Below are positions 13,855 to 20,549 of a DNA stretch of 20,549 nt, in pieces. A program made the position numbers and the translations under genes. Origin of the DNA: JAGPUQ01 sp050179115. GTDB taxonomy: Bacteria; Pseudomonadota; Gammaproteobacteria; Pseudomonadales; Porticoccaceae. How positions within the stretch are numbered: position 1 is the first letter of the stretch; each line of letters opens with the position of its first letter. The notes beneath the pieces were generated by a model. That model was not told the DNA's origin, did no database searches, and saw nothing but the letters and a program-made list of their open reading frames with translations. Where the stretch lies: assembly GCA_050179115.1 (NCBI GenBank), contig JBFXFL010000045.1, positions 1 to 20,549 of the forward strand. Reading direction: 5' to 3'.

Positions 13855-16800
13855 TCATAGGGCGTTGAGTGTCAGCCTGGCGCTCAATGCCGGTTGTCCG
13901 GTTGCGCCGTCGCTCACCAGAAAAACGCGCTCCGGGGTCAGACCACCACTGTCGGCAAGATAGGCCTTGACCGCCAGCGCCCGCTGTCTGGCCAGCTCGG
14001 CCAGCGCCTTTTCCGGGACTTCTTCCCGCGCCAGCAGCTCATGCTGGATATGTGCGTGGAGTGCGCTATCGATCTCGGCATCCGCAGGGCTCCTATCGCC
14101 TTCACCGAGCGCCTTATCGATGATCTTGCGCCGCGTTTTTGCGCTCTCTCCCGTCGTACTTTCGTAGAGCGCATAAAGTTTTCGCCGAAAATCCTTGCTC
14201 GCGACAGCGCTGCTCAATCCGGGCCACGACGGATTGTCGTCGGCGCTGTCTGGACCGAACAGCGCCGCGAGCCGATCATCGAGCCGGCGCTGCGCGAGCG
14301 CCTGGGTGTCCTCGCCGGGCAGGCTGTTACCAGTAACCTCCAGGCGGAGTTGTGGCCGCGCGGCAAGGGCTTTCGCCAGCTGATCCAGCTTGGCCTTTTC
14401 GCGCGCGTCCAGTTGCTCCGACCCGGGGGCGAACGCGATGGCATCCAGGGGACCATTGTCTTCGCCGCTACCCACCAGACCCGCGATCAGCTTGAAGGGC
14501 GCGCTGACGACCTTGACGATCAGGTTCTTGAGCGCCATGAAAACGAGTCCACCCACGCTGAAGTTGGGCTCGTTGATATTGCCTTTCACTTCCAGCCCGA
14601 GGTCGATGACACCCTTGCTGTCCTTCAGCAGGGCGAGCGCGAGGCGCAGCGGCAGATCAGTGGCCTTGGGGCTTTCGACCCGCTCGCCGAGTTCCATCTG
14701 CTTCATCACGATATGGTTGTGACCGACTATCTGATCGTTTTCAAGCTGGTAGTGGAGATCGACCGAGAGCTGCCCCTGCTTGATCCGGTGCCCTGCATAG
14801 ACTCCCGAGTAGGGCGTCAAGGTTGTCATTTCGAGATTTTTGAACGCGAGCTTCATGTCCAGGGTCGGCGCCGCCTTGAAGGGATTGACCTCGCCTGCGA
14901 TGGTGACCGGCGCATAGCGGTCCACCTGACCATGCAAATCGATCGCGATCGGCTCACCGCTGCCGGAATCGACGCCCTTGACCCCGCCCTTGAGATTGAA
15001 AATGCCGACGCGAAAGTCGGGCGTCATGGTCAGATCCGCGAAATAAGCGGCGCTGTCGGTGACGGTAACGCGCTTGATCACGATCGCCATGGGGGCCGAG
15101 GGTGCCTCGGGCGTCGCGGGAGCTCCGGTTTCCGGCGCGCTCACCAGCAGCTTTGCGACATTGGTGGTGCCGTCCTCGCGAATCACCAAACGACCGTAGA
15201 GGTTATTGAAGTCGGCGCTCTCAATCGCGATACGGTTGGCGGTCTGTTGAAAATGCATATCCTGTACCGCGAGCTGTTTCCAGCTGAGAAATTCGCGGTT
15301 GAAACGATTGTCGGTGGTATTGAGATTCTCGATGCCGGCATCACCCCGGTAACTCAGTCCGCTGCCTTGCCCGGTTTCCGGATAAGTCAGGGTGCCAACG
15401 GTGGTCGCGACGCCACTGTGCAGTTGGATATTGATGAACCGACTGAGGTAAGGCTGAAATCCGGCCAGCGGGATTTTTTCCGCTTCGATCTGCAACGTCG
15501 CCTGCACCGGCGCGAGACTGACAGGCCCGCTGATGCGCACTCGGCCACCGTCATTGACGCCGCCGTCGATGGCGACCTGAACCGGCTGGCTGTTGTCGCT
15601 GCGGAAATTTTCCAGCGTCACCCGCAGCGGGTCGAGCGCAAGCTCCACCGGTGGGCTCGGCCCCTGATCGGTGAACTGGACGCGAAACCCGTCCAGACTG
15701 GCCTTGGCAAGCGTCGTCAGCCAGGGTTTTGGATCGGGCGGTGCCAAGCCCGGTGCGGGCGGTGCCGAGCCCGGTGCAACCGATGCGGCGGCAAACAGCT
15801 TGAGCAGATCCAGTTGGCCGTCAGGTGCCAGGGTGCCGGCGATCTTGCCGCCGCTGACCGCGACCTCTGCGATGCCGATCGTCCGGGCGGAGCTATCCAG
15901 GCCGATGCCATCCACCTGAACACTGGCGATCTCGATCGGCGTCGCATCGGGTGCTGCTTTGTCGGCGAGAGCGAGCTCGCCGAGCGTCAGCGCACCATCG
16001 GACAGATTGACCCGGAGAGCGCTGCCTGCCGGAGCGGTGGTCGTGGCCAACCGGTAATCGACGTGGGCATCGAGTTTGCCGCGCACGAGGCGAAACGGCA
16101 GCGCCTCAGCGGCCAGGCGCGACAGCCCGGCAAGATCGAAACCACTGGCCTCGATCCTGCCGCTCGATGCCAGAACCGGCAGGCTGAGATCACCCTGCCA
16201 GTGGAGCTGCTCGCCTCCCTCACCCTTGATCCTGAGCTCAGCCTGCGCATGCGCGCTTTGCTCAGCGCGCGTGCTGAACGCCTTGACACTGAAATTGACG
16301 GGCAGGTATTTCAGCACCGGCGCGTCCGGATGGGTGTCATCGCGGTACACCAGCTCGCCGTCGTCGACGCGCAGTTGCTCAATCAGGATGGCGGGCGGTT
16401 TCGTGGATGCGGGTGATTCAGCGGTAGGTGGCGCCGCTGCGGCGACCTTCAGCAGGCTGGTGAAGTTGAAGCTGTCCGCCGTCAAGCGGCGGATCTGCGC
16501 CCGCGGCCTGGTCAGGCGGATTTCGGCAAAGGTGAGTGCGCGTTTGAACAGCGAGGACGCCTCGAAATCGACATGGAAGCTATCCCAGCCGGCAAACGGC
16601 TCGCCATTTTCCTCTTTCAGGCTCAGCCCGTTGACGGTCAGCGCAAGCCGCATTGGATCGAATTCCACTTTCTCCACCCAGAGGTCGCGGCCGGTGGCCT
16701 TGTGCGTCTGGGCAATCAGTTGCTGCTTGACGATCACGGGGACCAGCAGGAAACCGAGCAGCAGGTAGAGAACGAACAGACTCGCAAGGACGATGCCCCA

Positions 16801-16875
16801 GCGCTGGGGCTTTGAGCGCCGGCGCCACAGCAGCTGGTGCGCGCGCTGCCACAAAGTCGCGGAGGTCTCGGCCAT
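13855..16875 (-). CDS. DUF748/AsmA-like envelope protein with OmpA-like C-terminus
   Basis: A protein of about 1006 residues, second gene of a two-gene unit. A basic N-terminus is followed by one membrane helix (about 27-49, GIVLASLFVLYLLLGFLLVPV) and VEKVEFDPMRLALTVNGLSLKE, the standard opening of DUF748 proteins of the AsmA-like clan. The long periplasmic middle is rich in beta-forming repeats. From about residue 809, DAIAFAPGSEQLDAREKAKLDQLA begins an OmpA-like segment, and RALAVKAYLADSGG near the end is its later part. AsmA-like proteins are linked to lipid transport between membranes. The start is uncertain: ATG at 16875 is chosen over an in-frame TTG at 16887, and neither has a good ribosome site. 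It lies 18 bp after the fusion enzyme. Confidence 0.85.
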   Translation of the reverse strand: MAETSATLWQRAHQLLWRRRSKPQRWGIVLASLFVLYLLLGFLLVPVIVKQQLIAQTHKATGRDLWVEKVEFDPMRLALTVNGLSLKEENGEPFAGWDSFHVDFEASSLFKRALTFAEIRLTRPRAQIRRLTADSFNFTSLLKVAAAAPPTAESPASTKPPAILIEQLRVDDGELVYRDDTHPDAPVLKYLPVNFSVKAFSTRAEQSAHAQAELRIKGEGGEQLHWQGDLSLPVLASSGRIEASGFDLAGLSRLAAEALPFRLVRGKLDAHVDYRLATTTAPAGSALRVNLSDGALTLGELALADKAAPDATPIEIASVQVDGIGLDSSARTIGIAEVAVSGGKIAGTLAPDGQLDLLKLFAAASVAPGSAPPAPGLAPPDPKPWLTTLAKASLDGFRVQFTDQGPSPPVELALDPLRVTLENFRSDNSQPVQVAIDGGVNDGGRVRISGPVSLAPVQATLQIEAEKIPLAGFQPYLSRFINIQLHSGVATTVGTLTYPETGQGSGLSYRGDAGIENLNTTDNRFNREFLSWKQLAVQDMHFQQTANRIAIESADFNNLYGRLVIREDGTTNVAKLLVSAPETGAPATPEAPSAPMAIVIKRVTVTDSAAYFADLTMTPDFRVGIFNLKGGVKGVDSGSGEPIAIDLHGQVDRYAPVTIAGEVNPFKAAPTLDMKLAFKNLEMTTLTPYSGVYAGHRIKQGQLSVDLHYQLENDQIVGHNHIVMKQMELGERVESPKATDLPLRLALALLKDSKGVIDLGLEVKGNINEPNFSVGGLVFMALKNLIVKVVSAPFKLIAGLVGSGEDNGPLDAIAFAPGSEQLDAREKAKLDQLAKALAARPQLRLEVTGNSLPGEDTQALAQRRLDDRLAALFGPDSADDNPSWPGLSSAVASKDFRRKLYALYESTTGESAKTRRKIIDKALGEGDRSPADAEIDSALHAHIQHELLAREEVPEKALAELARQRALAVKAYLADSGGLTPERVFLVSDGATGQPALSARLTLNAL
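15740..15781. repeat. Imperfect 21-bp tandem repeat inside the DUF748 gene
   Basis: Two adjacent 21-bp units (15740-15760, 15761-15781), each opening GGTGCC(A/G)AGCCCGGTGC, encode the proline/alanine-rich linker PGSAPPAPGLAPP. It is probably a slippage-prone linker. Confidence 0.5.
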
Positions 16876-16893
16876 CACCCCGGGCAACGCATG

Positions 16894-19782
16894 CTAGAAA
16901 CCCACCAGATCGGTAACCGGCAATGCCAGCGCAGCGCCGGTGATGCGTTCCAGCGTTTTACCGACCACATCGATATCGTTGTCGAAACCGCCGTGGGCGG
17001 CGCGCTCCAATTTGTCGACGGCGTTGATCGCGCCGCGTCGTGCGAAAAACCGGTCCTTGTCGTGAAAGGTCAAACGCTTTTCAAGCTGGTGAGCTTCCGC
17101 CGCCTGACGCCAGTTGGCGAGGGTCTGCCCGGTGCTGGCTGATCCATCCCAGCCCTGGTAACCGCGATCAAACACATTGGCCAGTCCGAGAATCGGCATG
17201 CGCTTGTCCGCCTCCAGTGCGTTCGACACCAGATACAGCAAGGATTTGCAATAGATGCCGGCGACGTTGTCGTCCTGTTCACGGGCGTCCGACAGGATGT
17301 CGAGGTAGAGATTGTCCATGATCGCCGGCGACGCGGCGTAATGGCGGTTGGCGAACTCCACCGTGCAGGCGGGCGCATACAGGTGGACCGAGCGGACGTG
17401 GCGGTCGAGATCCTTGTCGGCGAAATTGGCGAGCAGGCGGCCGAGTGCGATGGAGCCCGCGGAATGACCGACCAGGTGCAGTTCGAAGGCATCGCCCCAG
17501 CCACTCGCGAGCACCTTCAACGCATCGCTCAGCAGATCCCCACCCCGGCCACTGCGCGCGGCCAGCTCGGCGTTCTCCTTCATTTCGCTCCACAGTGGCC
17601 GCGCCGCAAAGCGGCCGACGGTGTTCTCGACGATGTGATCGGTCACCGCGTCCGCGAAGCCACCCACCCGTTGCGCGGCGCCGGGAACCTTGTCCACCAG
17701 CGCGTTGCCGATCGACTCCAGCAGCCCGCTCTTCCATACCAGAAACAGCGGATAGCAGCCGTTGGCCAGGAAGTAGCGACCCATCGCGCGGGCGCGCTTG
17801 ATCGCATCGGCTTCGCTGTTGAGGCCGCCATGGGCGTAGATGACAAGCCGCTTGCGGTCGTGGCCGGACGCGCGAAACCAATCGTCTGGGAGCACGGCGG
17901 CCTGGTGATGCAGGGTGCGATTGACGCCATCGACGGTATCGAAATGGTTCACGCGACCGTTATTGCCGAGCACGATGCTGTGCTGGTACGCGGTTTCCTC
18001 GCCCCACCAGTCAGCGGGTGCAGCGGCGGCGCGACCGGCGGCGGTGGCGTTGGTTGCGAACCGCCCCGCAACCACGCCCGGCACGCCGAGGGCGGCGACC
18101 CAGGCATCCATGCCATTGGCGAGCCAGTCGGCGTAGCTGAGCACGGCGAAGCCACCGGCACCCCATTGGGGGCCCCAGGAATTCTGGATCACGAAACCGG
18201 TGCGGTTGAATCCGATCAGCGCAAAGGCATGACCGCCGCCGCGGGAGGGCTCGCCGTCAAAGTCGATGACGGGTAGATCGGCGTGCGATGCCGGCGTTTT
18301 GGCGCTGGCAACCCCATCCCAGCCGGCATGGGTATTCGCCGACACGTAAATCGCGCCGACTTCCTGAATCGCCGCCTGCAAGTCGGTGATCGACTGGCGC
18401 TCGATGCGGTAGTAGACCCCGAGCGTGGTCTCTATTGCTTCAGCGTCCCAGCCCGGCACCGGCAGATTGTCGATCCCCGGCTGGTAGTCCCACCTGGCTT
18501 CATGACAGACGCCGTTGTGGTACCAGCCCTTGAGTGCGCCGCGGCAGCTCGAGCCCTCGTAATTCTCGCCTTCGTATTCGTCGAAGCGGCGCGCGAAGTG
18601 ATACAGCATGCGCGGACTGATCCGCGCCAAACGCTTGGGCATGCCGGCGGCTCGCCAGCGCAGATAATTGATCACACAGGCGAGGCCAAAACCGGTGCAG
18701 GCACCCTCTTGCCCCTGGTCGAGAATGAGCCTGGCCTGGGTGTAGTGGCCCAGAAAGCGGGCGATATCGGCGTCGGCGGGAAGCACCTGCGGCAGACTGC
18801 GCGGCGGCGGGATGTAGGCGCGGTCACGCAGATCCCGGGGATCGGGGTTGACATCCAGCCTGGCCCTGCGAGCGACGGGGGCGGGTGCCGCTGGCGCCTT
18901 GCGCCGCGCTCCCGTTGGCCCAGGAGCGGGCGCAGCCATCGCCGTCGCTTCCGCCCAGATGGCGCGGGCCCTGGCGAAGGTCTCGGAGAAGGGCACCAAT
19001 CCGTGACTGCCACCGTTCACAACCTTGCGTGCGGCGCGCAGATCATTGGCTGCCAGCGCCTTGCGGAGGCGATCCTGGTTCGCGTCCATAAAGGCCGCCA
19101 GCAGACAGGCCGCCACTTCCGGCGCGCAGGCAACGTCAGGGTTTTCGGCCAGCGCGATGTCGAGCACCGCGCCGTAACGCGCGTAGTTGGCGCGCCCGGT
19201 CAATTGCACATAGCCGCGTCCGCAGTAGCGCTTGCCGTCGCCGGGCTCCTTGTTGCCGAGCTGTTTGCCGAGCCGGGTGGTGGCCTCGTAGGCGCTGAAG
19301 GGTGGCAGACCGGCCAGTGTGTTGAAGCGCGAGGGCAGCTCGGCGATGGGCACAAAGCTCTCGGTTTCCGCACGGATGGTAGCGAGCGCAACAGCGACCA
19401 TATCCGGGTCGGTCAGACCGAAAGCCGCGAGCGCGGCAGCGACGTAGGGCAGGTTATTGGCGATATTGGCGGATTTGGTGAACGGAAACAGCTTGCTTAC
19501 CGTAGTCGTATCGAGGCTGACCGCGAACCGGGCCGGCGCTGCCATCTTGAGCGCGGTCTGCACGCGGGGACCGGCAATGCCATCGGCGACCAGTCCGACG
19601 CTCGCCTGCCAGGCGCGCAACGCGGTCTCGGTATCGGCGTCGAAGACATCACCATCCGCAAGGCCAGGGTAGGCCTTCGCGACGTCGCCTAGCACTTCAC
19701 GCAGCGACTTCTTGAGCTGGACGACGGCTTCGCCCCTGTTGTCGCGCACCAACAGCAGCCGTTTTATCGTTGTGCTTTCCAT
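16894..19782 (-). CDS. Four-domain fusion: peptidoglycan-binding, GH19-like lysozyme, papain-like peptidase, alpha/beta hydrolase
   Basis: A 962-residue protein with no signal peptide or membrane helix. Residues about 15-80 form a peptidoglycan-binding domain (YPGLADGDVFDADTETALRAWQ). Residues about 95-280 resemble GH19 lysozyme/chitinase: RAETESF with E139, possible second acid E148, and GDGKRYCGRGYVQLTGRANY. A proline/alanine linker (282-308) leads to a C1 peptidase (about 310-570) with Q356, C362 in GQEGACTGFG, H518 and N534 in QNSWG; the Q-C and H-N spacings of 6 and 16 match papain. An alanine-rich linker precedes an alpha/beta hydrolase (about 600-962) with YAHGG and GHSAG (S774). AGGA lies upstream of the ATG. 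It could attack cell wall, protein and lipid, perhaps as an exported lytic effector. Confidence 0.85.
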   Translation of the reverse strand: MESTTIKRLLLVRDNRGEAVVQLKKSLREVLGDVAKAYPGLADGDVFDADTETALRAWQASVGLVADGIAGPRVQTALKMAAPARFAVSLDTTTVSKLFPFTKSANIANNLPYVAAALAAFGLTDPDMVAVALATIRAETESFVPIAELPSRFNTLAGLPPFSAYEATTRLGKQLGNKEPGDGKRYCGRGYVQLTGRANYARYGAVLDIALAENPDVACAPEVAACLLAAFMDANQDRLRKALAANDLRAARKVVNGGSHGLVPFSETFARARAIWAEATAMAAPAPGPTGARRKAPAAPAPVARRARLDVNPDPRDLRDRAYIPPPRSLPQVLPADADIARFLGHYTQARLILDQGQEGACTGFGLACVINYLRWRAAGMPKRLARISPRMLYHFARRFDEYEGENYEGSSCRGALKGWYHNGVCHEARWDYQPGIDNLPVPGWDAEAIETTLGVYYRIERQSITDLQAAIQEVGAIYVSANTHAGWDGVASAKTPASHADLPVIDFDGEPSRGGGHAFALIGFNRTGFVIQNSWGPQWGAGGFAVLSYADWLANGMDAWVAALGVPGVVAGRFATNATAAGRAAAAPADWWGEETAYQHSIVLGNNGRVNHFDTVDGVNRTLHHQAAVLPDDWFRASGHDRKRLVIYAHGGLNSEADAIKRARAMGRYFLANGCYPLFLVWKSGLLESIGNALVDKVPGAAQRVGGFADAVTDHIVENTVGRFAARPLWSEMKENAELAARSGRGGDLLSDALKVLASGWGDAFELHLVGHSAGSIALGRLLANFADKDLDRHVRSVHLYAPACTVEFANRHYAASPAIMDNLYLDILSDAREQDDNVAGIYCKSLLYLVSNALEADKRMPILGLANVFDRGYQGWDGSASTGQTLANWRQAAEAHQLEKRLTFHDKDRFFARRGAINAVDKLERAAHGGFDNDIDVVGKTLERITGAALALPVTDLVGF

Positions 19783-19824
19783 GGGCGCATTCCTGTCACC
19801 GTAACCATGGCCAATACGCTCGAA

Positions 19825-19830
19825 AGTATA
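19825..19830 (-). promoter_or_regulatory. Possible -10 element for the fusion-enzyme operon
   Basis: TATACT on the minus strand matches five of six consensus bases and would give a leader of about 36 nt. No convincing -35 hexamer lies 16-18 bp upstream, so an activator or another sigma factor would be needed. Confidence 0.25.
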
Positions 19831-19941
19831 GGCAGAACCAGCGCGGCATGCTCCCGGGATACTCGGAATAATCCGACTCCGTTCGCGAATTGTTCGCCTA
19901 CCTGTTAATGGAACCGGATTGGTACGAGTATCCCCGCGTAG

Positions 19942-19999
19942 TCAAGAACGCGCCCGCGCAACGGAACGCCCGATTTACGGGTTTCGGACGCGTTCTTGA
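19942..19999 (-). terminator. 11-bp inverted repeat after the sterol desaturase family gene
   Basis: TCAAGAACGCG (19942-19952) and its exact complement (19989-19999) flank 36 bp that include a small CCCG/CGGG hairpin. It starts just 2 bp past the stop of the gene ending at 20002. No U-tract is seen, so it may be a non-canonical terminator, a processing site or an operator for the downstream operon. Confidence 0.4.
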
Positions 20000-20001
20000 A
20001 A

Positions 20002-20549
20002 TCAGTCGCGTTGATTGATCGCGTAACCCGCACCTGCCGGCAAAAACGGCAGCCGCAGCATTCCGGGCAGATGTGCCACCTGGCGGGGATCGCGGGGTTC
20101 GTGCAGTCCGATGACCATTCCGGTATGGCCATCGCGCGGCTGATCCCGATAAGTGCCGCAGAGGTGATCCCACCAGGGCAGATTGAACCCGAAGTTGCTG
20201 TTGGTCTCGCGGCTGTGAACCGAATGGTGGACGCGATGCATTTCCGGGGTGACTATCAGCCAGCGCAACACGCGATCCAGCGCACGGGGCAGACGCACAT
20301 TGCCGTGGTTGAACAATGCGGTCGCGTTCAACAGCACTTCGAACACGATGACCGCGGCCACGGGCGGTCCCAGCAGCAGGATCACCGCGAACTTGATCAA
20401 CAGCGACAGCACGATTTCGATGGGATGAAAACGCACGCCGGTGGTGGTATCGAAATCGACGTCGGCGTGATGGACAAGATGCAGCCGCCACAGGACGGGC
20501 ACGGCGTGGAACATCAGATGCTGGAAGTAAATCGCGGCGTCCAGCACCA
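20002..20549 (-). CDS. Sterol desaturase/fatty acid hydroxylase family protein, C-terminal part (cut by window edge)
   Basis: The visible 182 residues are the middle and end of a di-iron integral membrane oxygenase; the N-terminal membrane helices lie beyond the right edge. Histidine-box motifs are present in order: QHLMFH, then WRLHLVHHADVDFD, then NHGN and HRVHHS, with RFHPIE between. A hydrophobic stretch (IVLSLLIKFAVILLLGPPVAAVIVFEVLL) supplies one or two membrane segments. The frame is open to the edge, and the apparent GTG start at 20547 is an internal valine. Family members hydroxylate or desaturate lipids, sterols or carotenoids in the membrane. It is 219 bp upstream of the fusion-enzyme gene and separated from it by an inverted repeat, so it is probably a separate unit. 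Confidence 0.88.
   Translation of the reverse strand, partial: VLDAAIYFQHLMFHAVPVLWRLHLVHHADVDFDTTTGVRFHPIEIVLSLLIKFAVILLLGPPVAAVIVFEVLLNATALFNHGNVRLPRALDRVLRWLIVTPEMHRVHHSVHSRETNSNFGFNLPWWDHLCGTYRDQPRDGHTGMVIGLHEPRDPRQVAHLPGMLRLPFLPAGAGYAINQRD

Noticed and set aside
13894..16416. 840-codon open frame on the plus strand opposite the DUF748 gene
   Set aside because: It is an antisense shadow of a GC-rich gene: no recognisable domain, low-complexity composition, and the opposite strand has clear DUF748 and OmpA-like motifs.
18283..19692. 469-codon plus-strand open frame opposite the fusion enzyme
   Set aside because: Antisense shadow with no domain signal, while the opposite strand encodes conserved GH19-like and papain motifs.

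Overview
The window looks like chromosome of a high-G+C Gram-negative bacterium, most likely a proteobacterium. The evidence is a DUF748/AsmA-like envelope protein, GC-rich codon use with long antisense shadow frames, and Shine-Dalgarno sites of the GGAG/GGGAGG type. The gene mix (family III CoA transferase, luciferase-like monooxygenase, SDRs, amidohydrolases) is common in gammaproteobacterial degraders of hydrophobic or aromatic compounds, but genus cannot be fixed from the sequence alone. I see no rRNA, tRNA, CRISPR array, insertion sequence or integrase.

Region 1 (1-11498, all minus strand) is a catabolic gene cluster for an unidentified substrate. In transcription order it encodes SDR 2, a CaiB/BaiF CoA transferase, SDR 1 and an LLM-class flavin monooxygenase, then a canonical terminator at 7188-7212. 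A second transcription unit follows: an Amidohydro_2 enzyme, a D-aminoacylase-like amidohydrolase, a second Amidohydro_2 enzyme, an acyl-CoA-dehydrogenase-fold flavoprotein of the HsaA/DszC monooxygenase type, a 54-residue hypothetical protein, a SAM methyltransferase and the start of an MFS transporter that runs off the left edge. The set suggests uptake, oxygenation, dehydrogenation, hydrolysis and CoA-linked breakdown. Neither a regulator nor a flavin reductase is visible.

Region 2 (11686-13847, plus strand) is divergent from region 1. It holds an enoyl-CoA hydratase, a small secreted cysteine-containing protein and a tandem hotdog thioesterase, with a 6-bp gap and a TGATG stop/start overlap. 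The hydratase and thioesterase fit acyl-CoA metabolism alongside region 1.

Region 3 (13855-19782, minus strand) is a two-gene unit. The first gene encodes a 962-residue fusion of a peptidoglycan-binding domain, a GH19-like lysozyme/chitinase domain, a papain-type cysteine peptidase and a GHSAG alpha/beta hydrolase. The second encodes a ~1006-residue DUF748 protein with an OmpA-like C-terminus. The fusion protein is the most unusual object here.

Region 4 (20002-20549, minus strand) is the C-terminal part of a sterol desaturase/fatty acid hydroxylase family membrane enzyme, cut by the right edge. No gap between genes exceeds 300 bases; the largest (6979-7246) carries a terminator, a candidate promoter and short repeats.
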